From assembly GCA_905221605.1 (NCBI GenBank), contig CAJNDS010002503.1, positions 202,501 through 252,500 on the forward strand: a DNA stretch of 50,000 nucleotides. Reading direction: 5' to 3'. This document shows positions 26,806 through 36,299 of this stretch, in pieces. Under the pieces are notes generated by a model. The model had not been told where the DNA came from. It worked only from the letters and a program-made list of their open reading frames with translations, and did not search any database. Both the position numbers and the translations under genes were made by a program. Every line of letters starts with the position of its first letter. Position 1 is the first letter of the stretch. This DNA is from Symbiodinium natans (Eukaryota > Sar > Dinophyceae > Suessiales > Symbiodiniaceae).

Positions 26806-29640
26806 TAAACCCTAAACCCTAAAGCCTTGATCTCTTGGGGGCTTGAGTTTGGGCGTCCTCGCAAGGCCCAGCTCTCGTCCACGGAGGAGGCTGTCCCTGA
26901 CCAGCCACCTCCTCCAGCGGTGTCAGGCGCAGACTGTGTTTTTTGGGAGGGTTTAGGGTTTAGGCTTTAGGCTTTAGGCTTTAGGGTTTAGGGTTTAGGG
27001 TTTAGGGTTTAGGGTTTAGGGTTTAGGGGAATGTGCCGAACTATCTATTCGCGGCTTTGGGGTCAAGCTTTGGTGACTCCTTGTTGAGGGCTGGGGCGCT
27101 TTAGCTGCGGAGCTGCCAGCGGAAAATTGTCAGCTTTGCACATACTCCAGATACAAACTCTGCAGGGTTTTTTTGTGTTCCCTTAACCCTAAACCCTAAA
27201 CTCTAAACTCTAAACCCTAAACCCTAAACTCTAATCCTTGGGCTTGGGAATGCCCCGGCGAAGTGCGGGTTGTGCGCTTTGCTCTTGGCGAATCGCCATT
27301 TGGGGTTTGGGGCTTTAGGGCTCTGAGGCGTTGGGTTTAGGGTTTAGGGTTGAGGGGTCTTAGGGCTCACAGGTTTGGGGTGTGCATGACCCTCTGCCAG
27401 GAAGACTTTGCGAAGATCCGAGGCCTCCAGGACGCCTGAAGCTTAGGGCTTCAGGGTTAAGAGAATAAGGGTTGAGGGTTGGCGGCTTAGAGTACACAAG
27501 ATGCCAGCCGGTGCGCCTAGTCTTGGATTCAAGGCTCGCTTTTTGCAATGGCTTATTGGTTCTCAGTAGGGAATCCCTTGAAGGGTAATATATGGGCAAG
27601 AGGTACCTAAATTTCCGAATTCCCTTCTACGCCTGTTGGCAGCCAGTGGAGAAAGGGCTGAACTCGCTTGAGGCCAGGCCCCATTTCCAGAACAGATCCT
27701 ACCCGAGACCTTGAACCCGTAAATATCCAAACTCCAAAGACCACTGCTCGAAACCGCAGCGCCCAAGCCTTGAACGGTTAACCCGAATCGATACCTCGCT
27801 TTCAGCGACTAAGCCCGACCTCCCTCCCCCCGCCCAAAAGCCCAAAGGAAGGCAACAAAGTCCCTAACCTTGAACCCTAGGCCCTAAAACCCTGAACCCC
27901 ATGACCCCCTCCCCAAACCCTAAGCACTCCCTAAACCCGAAACCCTAAACCCTAAACCCTAAACCCTAAACCCTAAACCCTAAACCTTACAACCCTAAAC
28001 GCCATCTGCACCCTGGGAATCTCCAGGAGCCTGCAGACAATCCCTTCACTGCAGCGTTGGAGAGTGCTCTGGGCTAGATTTTTTTGGTTGGGTTGAGGGT
28101 TTCAGGGTTTGCGCGCCTCCCAGGGGTGTTTGGGGTTTGGGCTTCGTTGTTCAGTAAACCCTAAACCCTAAACCCTAAACCCGAAACCCTAAACCCTAAA
28201 CCCTAAACCCTAAACCCTAAACCCTAAACCCTAAGCCTAAACCGGTCTAGGGGTGTAAGGTTCAGGGCTGAGTCTAGTAGTGAGGGCGATGCCTTCCGGG
28301 GCAAGGTTAAGACGCGCCGCGTTGGTAGGCGCGGTGTCACAACGTCCTACTTACCCTAAACCCTAAACCTATCCTAAACCCGAAGTCGTAAACCCTAAAA
28401 AACCCTAAACCCTAAACCCTAAAGCCTAAACCCCTCAACTCAGGTGCCTCGCCGGGAGTTGCGACGAATGGCTGGACCAAGGCACAGCCCGGCGGACCCG
28501 AAGCCACAAACCCTCCAAACCCCTACGGGTTCAGGGTTTGGGTTTAGGGCCCCGAAATCCTAAACCCTACACCTAAACGCTACGCGCAAAGCGCTGCTTA
28601 GGGTTTGGGAGGATTTGGGATCCTGCACCTGCCCTCTCCCAAGCTGCCCTCCGCAATGCCTACTTCGAAACGGCTTCTAGGGCTCAGGTTGGCGCTGGGT
28701 TCAGGGTTCAGGGTTCAGGGTTTAGGGTTTAGGGTTTAGGCTTTGGGGTTTAGGGTTTAGGGTTTTAAGGCCCTATTTCATTGAATTCATTAGAATAGTA
28801 TTTTGGGGTATTTTGCCCTTGTATGTGATACTTCAAGGATTGTACACTTTGCTTGCTGTACTAGGGTTTGGGGGCTTTGGGGTTTTTGGTAAAAGGCCCA
28901 GTTCTCTAAAGAAGGTCCTTTTTTTGCGTACCAGAAATGTCAAGAGCCCATAGTCTAATCAAGTTGTTGCACAAAGCTGGAACGCAGTTCAGGGACATAC
29001 ATACATGCAAAAGTAAGCGTGTAGGATTCAGGCTTCAGGTTTGGCAAGTCCAGTTGGTTTTCAGTTTGGGGTTGGACTTGTAACATTATGGTTCCGATGC
29101 TCTAAACATTGTCCCTAAACAGCGACCATCAGTCTGCAAAGCCATCCAAGACCACGCCTCCAAAATGCAGGAGAAAAGCCTGTCGAGCCTCCGGCTGCCA
29201 CTGGGCCACCACAAGTGCTGGGGGGGTCGGAGTTCTAGGGGTTTTTGAGGTGTTTTTCTTGCATCCCTGCGAGCGGGCCACAGGATGTGGAACCTTGAGC
29301 CACCAACCCTGAACCTTTAGACCTTATAGACCCTAAACCCCTAAGCTCCTCAAGCCTCAGCCCCTAAATCCTAGTCCCCCACACGCCTGAGCCCCTAAAC
29401 CCTCAACGCCTGAAACCTAAGCCCCACCACCCCGAAGCTCCACCTCAGGCCCTGCAACCTACTAAGCCCTAAACCCCTAACCCCTAAACCCTTAAACCCC
29501 TAAACCGCTAAACCCCTAAGCCCCTAAACCCTTAAACCCCTAAACTCCTAAACCCCGGAACCCCGAAACCCCTAAACCGCTAAACCCCTAAGCCCCTAAG
29601 CCCCTAAACCCCTGAACCCCTAAACCCTAATCCCTAGAAG
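26806..29640. repeat. Dense telomere-like arrays in both orientations
   Basis: TTTAGGG units lie at about 26948-27028 and 28703-28765. CCCTAAA units lie at about 27185-27232, 27935-27988, 28157-28233 (about 11 units) and 28352-28430. An 8-bp CCCCTAAA variant array fills about 29466-29630. The remaining DNA is unassigned, and the short open frames at 27360-27766 and 29109-29312 have no family resemblance. Confidence 0.8.
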
Positions 29641-30033
29641 CCCCTTTGCGCTCTCCAAGGCTTGGGGAGCTTTACCACTGCGGGTGGGCGTCGCCGCGCA
29701 TCTTGGCGCAGGCGGACAGGAGTTTAGGGTTTTCGGGTTTCGGGTTTGGGGGTTTTAGGGTGTAGGGTCTAGGGTTTTCGGTTTAGGGTAGCTTATGTTG
29801 CTAGGGTTTGGGGGCTTTGGCTTAGAATATTAAGTAAGGGTTGCTCTATCCACCCAAGGGAATGTTTCACTATGACAAAATTGTGTCAAACAGTATATAT
29901 ATTTTTTTCTGTATGCCAACAGAGCCTCCTATGATCCACAAAGCCTTGGTTCCAAAAGCAACACTATCAGTAAGGCTGTCCCCAACAAATCAATCGCATT
30001 AAATCAAGTTAACATCTTAAGGGGTGCGCAGTG
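29641..30033. other. Unassigned intergenic DNA
   Basis: A few TTTAGGG-like units lie near 29720-29790. From 29830 the sequence becomes less repetitive and more AT-rich. No gene is seen. Confidence 0.4.
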
Positions 30034-30132
30034 TTCTTGCGCTATCACGGCAGGAACATCAATGGGTCGGCTCCCAAACATATGAGCGTACTGCATGGCA
30101 GCTGCAGCAAGGGGAACTCTGCAGAGACTCTA
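30034..30132 (-). repeat. 99-bp duplication, distal copy
   Basis: Nearly identical to 34066-34164; two differences were found by eye. On the minus strand it contains the start codon and first residues (MQYAHMFGSRP) of the gene at 33535-34128, but here the homology ends after 25 residues. It lies directly downstream of the stop of the broken EEP gene. It may be a transposed exon fragment. Confidence 0.8.
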
Positions 30133-30858
30133 GCATGAGACCATCAGACCGGTTTCTTCCAAGCGCTTGCCCTCGCGGCTCTCTTCTGCTCCAGCTTCTC
30201 CTCCTTACGTTCTTTCCTTTTGAGCCTTGCAGTGCTCGCTTCTCCTCTGGTGCGACTGTTGTCCACGGAGTGAAAGACGAAGGCAGGGTAGTGGGAGTCC
30301 GTGTCATACATGCGGATTCGCAAGTCTCTATGGTCGAAAGGGATGTGGCCGTGTCTTTGTACGGCCAGATTTAAGAGTTGCGAGCCAGGAAGCTGTAGCC
30401 ACCCGCAGCAATCGCCTTCGCAATTTCCCAACAGTTCTGTTGCGACTGGCTGCAAGTTGTTCCTCTGAATGAATATCCTCAGTTCATCCGACAACTGGCC
30501 CAAACCTTGATTCAGGTCAAGACCTAAAATGTCGCAAGAAGCCTCCACTGCCGCGGCAAATAACTGCTGCAGCAGATCTCTGGTTCGTCCTCTCTTTTCA
30601 CGTGCCACCATGTTATTTAGGTGAGCAGACCCCACGACAAGATGCTGCAAAGGCCACCCCTCTGGAACTCTTAGGTCGAACTTGCCGAAGATCCCCCTCA
30701 AGGCCCACTGCCCCGACGGTAGGTCTTCAGTCACTGCCTGAACCAACTGCCCGCTCCGAGCCAGAAAATCCTCGGGCATTGCAACTGCCAATCCTGATTC
30801 TGCGACAGCGACGACACTGTATTCCAAGCTCTCCAACCGTTGCAAATCCATGAGGTCG

Positions 30859-30919
30859 CACTCCTGCATGGCTAAGTATGACCACGTGCCTGCAAGGAAG
30901 GCTGAGGTGTCGATTCCCT
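30859..30919. repeat. 61-bp duplication flanking the telomere insert, copy 1
   Basis: Matches 30981-31041 except for two bases (A/G in TGCAAGG versus TGCGAGG, and G/A in GAGGTG versus GAGATG). Confidence 0.92.
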
Positions 30920-30980
30920 AAACCCTAAACCCTAAACCCGAAACCCTAAACCCTAAACCCTAAACCTTAAACCCGAAACC
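30920..30980. repeat. CCCTAAA insert inside the EEP gene
   Basis: 61 bp of CCCTAAA units with CCCGAAA and CCTTAAA variants, lying exactly between the two copies of the 61-bp duplication. Confidence 0.95.
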
Positions 30981-31041
30981 CACTCCTGCATGGCTAAGTA
31001 TGACCACGTGCCTGCGAGGAAGGCTGAGATGTCGATTCCCT
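30981..31041. repeat. 61-bp duplication flanking the telomere insert, copy 2
   Basis: Second copy of 30859-30919. On the minus strand it encodes the stretch from GID to AMQE just before the break. Confidence 0.92.
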
Positions 31042-31780
31042 GGCGCACCGCGCCGGCGTTCCAGCATAAGCCGGATATCCGATTGTGCAGTCGCCGTGGA
31101 TGAATCTGATGTCTCACCGCCTGCTCCGTGTAGTCAAAGCGGTACACTTCGCCGACTCCTGCCGCCTCGACCTCCGTGACCTCCGCAGTGGACGGCCGCT
31201 GAAAAATTTGCGACAAGGGCTGCTCTTCCTTTGCCAGATGTTGCGCCTGAAGGGGCCACTCCTCCGTGGGCCCCTTCAAACCGCGCTTGCGCTCCTTCCT
31301 TGTCCACGTCAGATCCATTTGCAAAGGCGGGTTAGCAAAAATCGCGGCGAAGAACTCATCCTCATTCCCCTGCGCAGCCATTCGCACAGCCTGCGGCGAA
31401 TACGCAGACAGAATGACATCTTGTGTCAATGGCTTTGTCCGTCCCAGGGCATGAAAATGCGTCTCCTCGTGCAACATCGGACGTGGCTCAGGCAAATGCG
31501 GCCAATCAACCACTCTTTCTGGATACATGCGGTCCAATGCGTTCCAAGTCGACATGTATAATCGCGACACAGTCTTGGACACCCGATTGCCTCTTTGCAT
31601 ATCGAGTTGCTGGTACACCCAACTGGTTCCAAAGTCGCTTGCGTAGCGGAACCCTGCCCCAAATTGCGCCGCGGCGGCACGCGTCAAGTCTTCCAGACGG
31701 TCCTCCATGGCTGAGTCGCGCTGAAAGGAAAATCCCCTCACGCTTCACAAGAATGGTGCCTGTTCTTTTGCGACTCATAC

Positions 31781-32604
31781 GAAACAATGGTTTACCAATC
31801 TTTATGGAGATCTTTCTGAATTAGCACGGGCTCCGCCAAGGGCGGGCGCAGGCCATCAGTTGGGTACCCTTTTTAAGATGCTTAAGGCAGTATAAGGGCC
31901 ATGTTTGGAGTATATAAAAGGAGCCCTTAGGGGTACAACCTTAGGGATGCAAGTCTGAATCCCTTGAGGGTGCCTGATGTCGCAGCGGCGGACTATAAGT
32001 ACCGTGAACTATGGTCTCAGCCTTGCTTGAGGCACAGACTGCACCACGACTCACCAACTCCCCACAAAAAGAACCCTGGGTCATAATGAAACAATGGTTT
32101 ACCAATCCTTATAAAGATCTTTCTGAATTAGCACGGGCTCCGCCAAGGGCGGGCGCAGGCCATCAGTTGGGTACCCTTTTGAAGATGCTTAAGGCAGTAT
32201 AAGGGCCATGTTTGGAATATATAAAGGGTCACCAACTCCCCAGAAAAAGGATCCTGGGTCATATGAAACAATGGTTTACCAATCTTTATAAAGATCTTTC
32301 TGAATTAGCACGGGCTCCGCCAAGGGCGGGCGCAGGCCATCAGTTGGGTACCCTTTTGAAGATGCTTAAGGCAGTATAAGGGCCATGTTTGGAATATATA
32401 AAGGGTCACCAACTCCCCAGAAAAAGGATCCTGGGTCATATGAAACAATGGTTTACCAATCTTTATAAAGATCTTTCTGAATTAGCACGGGCTCCGCCAA
32501 GGGCGGGCGCAGGCCATCAGTTAGGTATCTTTTTGAAGATGCTTAAGGCAGTATAAGTATAAGGGCCATGTTTGGAATATATCAAGGGTCACCAACTCCC
32601 CACG
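31781..32604. repeat. 177-bp tandem repeat, four copies
   Basis: Copies begin at GAAACAATGG: 31781, 32088, 32265 and 32442. Copies two and three are 177 bp each. Copy one carries about 130 extra bp (about 31925-32055) and copy four is cut short near 32602. Identity between copies is very high. Each copy contains TTTGGAATATATAAAG (TATATAAA-like) and a GGCTCCGCCAAGGGCGGGC hairpin-capable stretch. The array lies upstream of the EEP gene and could hold its promoter, or simply be a satellite. Confidence 0.92.
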
Positions 32605-32737
32605 AACAAGACAAGAGTGACGGAACTGCGGGACTTGCGCAGTCCCGACGTGGACGCGCTTGGCGCCATGGTCTGAAACTTCGCGCTGCTTGAGAAGAGC
32701 TGGTACCGCTTGCAAGAAACTAACATGGCTTGGAAGC

Positions 32738-32935
32738 CTACTTGGCCCTTAACATGTTCGCCATCCTCATCTTCTTCTTTGCCGGACCACCCGAACCCGT
32801 GACGTCTACCGAACGCGCTGGAGGCGACAGCGGTAGTACCGGCGCCCGGCTTGAGGACGCCCCACCGTCCTGGACTTGCACACGCCCAGGCGGAAGGGGC
32901 ACTGCCCTGTCCTGGTTGTTTTTCTTTGGTGCCAT
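32738..32935 (-). CDS. Possible small basic protein or first exon
   Basis: ATG-started 65-codon frame on the minus strand beginning MAPKKNNQD, Pro/Ser-rich in the middle and Lys/Arg/Met-rich at the end. The stop overlaps a GTAGG that could be a donor site. A possible acceptor (TTTCAG before ACCATGG) lies near 32675, so this may be the first exon of a spliced gene. The opposite strand is also open (32730-33125). No family is recognised. It lies in the same orientation as the neighbouring genes, which is the only contextual support. Confidence 0.25.
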   Translation of the reverse strand: MAPKKNNQDRAVPLPPGRVQVQDGGASSSRAPVLPLSPPARSVDVTGSGGPAKKKMRMANMLRAK

Positions 32936-33534
32936 AGCAGTACAAGACTACCCCTACGACACGAGCACTACACCTCTGCCTCTGACAAACGCGCGACGCA
33001 GAGACTGCCAATATTTTTTTCCAATGCCCAGCTGCAACAGCTGTTCCGTGCTGGCTGAAACAGTCACAGCACGGCAAGCATTGAAAACGATCCTGTGTCG
33101 AAAAGGCTTTGACATCAAGGACTGAGACGCCAACCCTAGACCCTAAACATGCGAGACACCCTCACACTCACAGTCCAATATGCAAGAGCCTGGGCCACAG
33201 ACATCAGTCATAGGTTTAGGGTTTAAGGTTTAGGGTTAAGGGCTTTGGGCGGGCGAGGGCCCCGGGAGCCCTGTCCGGGTGGTTTTCGCTTGCGAAACGA
33301 CTGCAACGAAGGCACTTGTACGTTGTAGCAGCGATAAGTGCACTCTTGTGACACAGCCGGTGCCAACAAGATCTTTTTTTTAGCACGTTTCGCCTGAACT
33401 TTCTCCCCAACTCCCCAAACACGTATTGAAAGAGTATGGTCAGCGCGACCAAGGCCTAGCCTATCTTTCTGCATAATGATAGGCCGGGGCCTCACCCACA
33501 GTCCCAGTACATATGTACACATCCCTACTCAGAC
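32936..33534. other. Unassigned intergenic DNA
   Basis: A short TTTAGGG-like patch is at about 33212-33240. Short open frames exist without family resemblance. Confidence 0.4.
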
Positions 33535-34128
33535 TCAGAGTGACCATCGTACAGCTGTTTCGCGTACTGAAACTGGCCAGATCGTCTGACGATGACGAAG
33601 AAAATGGATGTGGCCGCACGCACGAATGTTGGAACACATGAACTCACCGCACATCTGTTGAACCTGATCCAAGAGCTTGCGCTCTTGCTCACTACGGCTC
33701 TTCAAAGCTTCGAAGTTCTCATCATGCCGAAGGTCATCAAACTCAACATCATCATCGTCAGAGTCGCTTAGAATCCAACTGGGAGACTGCAAGACTAGCT
33801 CGACGCTTGTCGTGGGCAGCACAGATGGAAACAAGAACTCGAGCACTTGCCCCGAGCAGGAAGATGGTAGTGAAAGATAAGGCACTGTCATCCAGAATAT
33901 GATGTCCTGGCGCTGTGCGTCGTGAAGTTCGATTTCTTGTAGTAGAACTCGGAGCCACGCTACGGTCTCTTGGCGAGTTCGTTGAATGGCCACCAATGGA
34001 CGCGCGAAGTAGTTGCGCTCAGCAGCACGGATGCAAATGGGAAGCACGTTCCACACGAGCTGGGCTTCTTGCGCTATCACGGCAGGAACATCAACGGGTC
34101 GGCTCCCAAACATATGAGCGTACTGCAT
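33535..34128 (-). CDS. Unassigned protein with acidic segment (197 residues)
   Basis: ATG at 34128 (MQYAHMFGSRP). A possible splice acceptor, TTGTAG, precedes the region at about 34164, where an in-frame TAG also lies, so an upstream exon may exist. The first ~130 residues are mixed with several hydrophobic helices. An acidic run (SDSDDDDVEFDD) and a charged helical segment (EQERKLLDQVQQM) follow. Near the end are Cys and His residues (MCGEFMCSNIRACGHIHFLRH) that could bind a metal. I do not recognise the family. Its first 25 codons are duplicated at 30034-30132. It follows the transposase gene on the same strand. Confidence 0.55.
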   Translation of the reverse strand: MQYAHMFGSRPVDVPAVIAQEAQLVWNVLPICIRAAERNYFARPLVAIQRTRQETVAWLRVLLQEIELHDAQRQDIIFWMTVPYLSLPSSCSGQVLEFLFPSVLPTTSVELVLQSPSWILSDSDDDDVEFDDLRHDENFEALKSRSEQERKLLDQVQQMCGEFMCSNIRACGHIHFLRHRQTIWPVSVRETAVRWSL

Positions 34129-34164
34129 GGCAGCTGCAGCAACGGGAACTCTGCAGAGACTCTA
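34066..34164 (-). repeat. 99-bp duplication, proximal copy
   Basis: Pairs with 30034-30132. It covers the start region of the gene at 33535-34128 and ends at a TAG trinucleotide that could be a splice acceptor. Confidence 0.8.
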
Positions 34165-34385
34165 CAATCTACTACTGGGATATGTGCGGCTTTGGCGAAT
34201 CGACGGAGAAAGTCTTGAATTCACAACTTCAAGAGGTCACCAGGCATGATGACTGCAACAAGCAGCCATGCAGAAAGCTCTTTTTCGGCTTTCTGGGTAC
34301 TGCGTTACAGAGTTTCTCGCAAGCAGCATCAAACGACTGTACAGTTGAACTTGCTTGCCAAACTAGCAAAATGCGGTAATTCAAC

Positions 34386-34498
34386 CAGAGTGTATGTACA
34401 GAAACAGAAACTGCCAGGTGCAACAGAGTGTATGTACAGAAACAGAAACTGCGCGCTGGAACCAGGTGCAGCAGAGTGTATGTACAGAAACAGAAACT
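34386..34498. repeat. Three copies of a 27-bp unit CAGAGTGTATGTACAGAAAC plus AGAAACT
   Basis: Copies begin at 34386, 34424 and 34472 with 11-21 bp spacers (TGCCAGGTGCAA and similar). They lie directly downstream of the transposase stop codon. Confidence 0.9.
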
Positions 34499-34557
34499 AC
34501 GCGCTGCATGAGCAATCTCGAACAGCTGTACGAGATCGAGCTTGCTCAGTCATGGCT

Positions 34558-36027
34558 TCAGAGCCTGCGCGCCTCGTACGCAGCTCGAACAATATTGCCG
34601 ACAGCAGCGAACTTGTCCTGCTCGGCATGCCAATGATGCCATTGAAATTCACGCACCCGCTCATCAATGTTCCCTTCATCCGCTTTCGTGGACTTCGGAA
34701 CCCCGATCAACTTCAATTGCCGCCACACATTATCTATGAGTTGGGTGCCTTTTTTCACCCATACCGTGTCCGCTTGGTCTTTGGGCAAACCCTTGACATG
34801 TGCTTTCCTGTAATCTCGAGGAAGGCGGTGCTTCCATGTAGCGGCATATATGGGGCTCGGACGCTTGTGTCTCACCGAATCGGTAACCACGCCAGGTATC
34901 TGCACGTACCTGTACGCACGTGCTCCGTCGCAGTGTAACAGGATTTTCCGATTCTTGAGATAACGGAACCCTATCTGCTTCCATTCTTTTTTGGATATGG
35001 GTCCCGGAGACACAGCAGAGCCCTTGCCCTTGCCCTTCAGCTTGACAGACGTTGACTTCACTCGCATTTTGACAAGGGTGAGGCTCTTACGGTTGCCGCG
35101 CTCGAGCAGACCGCAATACTGGAACCAGGTCACTTGTTTGCCTGATTTCTTTCCACGAACTGTGACCTCGTCGACTTCAGCTTGAACCCAAGTTCGAAGA
35201 TTGCCGAAGAGCCGAGCTTCTTGTTGTCGTTGAACATAAGCCTTTACAGCTCTTCTCCATCTGGCAGACAGAGTTTGCACCGCCCTTGCTCCAAGGCCCG
35301 TCAGCACATGAATCTTGCCAGTGTCCACCCTAGTCACATTGCAGAAAAGAACCAGGACCTGTTGACGCAAAGAAATGAATGACTGGCCCCATCCAGTACA
35401 GAAGAATGGATGCCGTGCATGTGGAAGCACATACTTGTGACACGACTTCGCTTGACATCTTCTCACGTATCCTCGCTTCTTGTGCTTGAACAAGCCTGAC
35501 AACTTTCCTGTTCTGCAATGTGGACAGCGTGTGAAGTTCCACAAGATTCCCAGCTTCAAGAGCAATTTGATGAGCCTGTTCTCGGACATCTGCACCAAGT
35601 CCGATAGAGAGCAACACCAGTGTTGGGATCGTAGCTCTGCCTTCTTCGCACTATCGAGCTGCTGATCTCGTGGTACGTAGGGAACGTGATCTGGCTTTGC
35701 GGAATGCGATTTCTGAGAAGGCTTTCGAAGCACCAGTCGCAACATCCCATGCTTAGGGCTCGGAAACTGCTTCATATCGCTCGTCTCAGAAATGTAGAGC
35801 TGCGTCAGAAAGCGATGAAGGGCTACTCTGGAAACGGCTGCGACAGCAGTGCTGGATGAAATCGATTTCGTGTGTTGAGTACCACAGCGACACTGGTGCC
35901 GAGCCCGCGCAATTTCGACAAGACTCTTTTGCATCAGTGCACGGTGCGCACACGCCGGAAGCAGACTGTACAATATTCCGGCCAGAGCCTGTCCTAGCAC
36001 TGCTTTCGATGGACGGTAATAGGACAT
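34558..36027 (-). CDS. IS1595/ISXO2-like DDE transposase with zinc ribbon
   Basis: 489 residues from the ATG at 36027; the frame is open 10 codons further upstream without another ATG. A zinc ribbon in the middle has the pattern CPHC followed about 20 residues later by two more Cys (RRCQAKSCHKY). A helical DNA-binding-like region follows. The DDE domain has VDEV (Asp codon 35172-35170), HCDGARAY (Asp 34929-34927) and GTQLIDNVWRQL (Asp 34734-34732), where related enzymes usually carry Glu in an IEGFW-like motif. A Lys/Gly-rich insert (KLKGKGKGS) lies between the first two acidic residues. The family is known as bacterial IS1595 and eukaryotic Merlin-type transposons. No terminal inverted repeats were found close to the gene, so it may be a domesticated or decayed copy. 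Neighbours share its strand. Confidence 0.75.
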   Translation of the reverse strand: MSYYRPSKAVLGQALAGILYSLLPACAHRALMQKSLVEIARARHQCRCGTQHTKSISSSTAVAAVSRVALHRFLTQLYISETSDMKQFPSPKHGMLRLVLRKPSQKSHSAKPDHVPYVPRDQQLDSAKKAELRSQHWCCSLSDLVQMSENRLIKLLLKLGILWNFTRCPHCRTGKLSGLFKHKKRGYVRRCQAKSCHKYVLPHARHPFFCTGWGQSFISLRQQVLVLFCNVTRVDTGKIHVLTGLGARAVQTLSARWRRAVKAYVQRQQEARLFGNLRTWVQAEVDEVTVRGKKSGKQVTWFQYCGLLERGNRKSLTLVKMRVKSTSVKLKGKGKGSAVSPGPISKKEWKQIGFRYLKNRKILLHCDGARAYRYVQIPGVVTDSVRHKRPSPIYAATWKHRLPRDYRKAHVKGLPKDQADTVWVKKGTQLIDNVWRQLKLIGVPKSTKADEGNIDERVREFQWHHWHAEQDKFAAVGNIVRAAYEARRL

Positions 36028-36299
36028 TCTTGAAGCACAGGGGCTATCGGCCTGCAATACGACAGCTCCTGCTCGCTCGTTGCCAAGAAGCCGTGAGCTG
36101 ATGTGATTTTATAAAACTCCAACTGTACATCAAACATAAAAGCGAAACTAGACAAAGCGCATGGCAAAGACTCATTCTGCACGACAGTCAAGCTAGCGCT
36201 TACATCACAAGCAAGCTGTACACCGTAGAATGTTGTAGAGTCAGAGAGTTTGTCACTCTGCAATATGACAGCCTCTGCTGGCTCTGCACGACTCAGAAA

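Larger units (their letters stand above)
30144..31708 (-). pseudogene. EEP-family nuclease gene broken by a telomere-repeat insertion
   Basis: Two minus-strand open frames (31708-30953 and 30869-30144) are parts of one gene. The ATG at 31708 has a GCCATGG context and follows a possible acceptor CCTTTCAG. The N-terminal ~170 residues are unassigned. The rest has endonuclease/exonuclease/phosphatase motifs in order: LCWNAG, then AMQE (metal-binding Glu), SAHLNN, LGLDLNQ (in place of GDFN) and DSHYP (in place of SDH). The 122 bp at 30920-31041 are a 61-bp telomere-like block plus a 61-bp copy of flanking coding sequence. Removing 122 bp puts both halves in one frame of about 480 codons. As written, translation shifts frame just after the catalytic Glu and stops within the telomere repeats. 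A Lys/Arg/Glu-rich tail ends the protein. Substrate unknown; EEP enzymes cut nucleic acids or phosphoesters. Confidence 0.75.

Noticed and set aside
31781-32604. CRISPR-like array
   Set aside because: The 177-bp units are contiguous tandem repeats without unique spacers, in a eukaryotic context.
34558-36027. Bacterial contamination suggested by the IS1595-like transposase
   Set aside because: The gene lies between spliced-type genes and telomere-repeat blocks on one contiguous sequence, has no bacterial ribosome-binding site, and carries extended N- and C-terminal parts.
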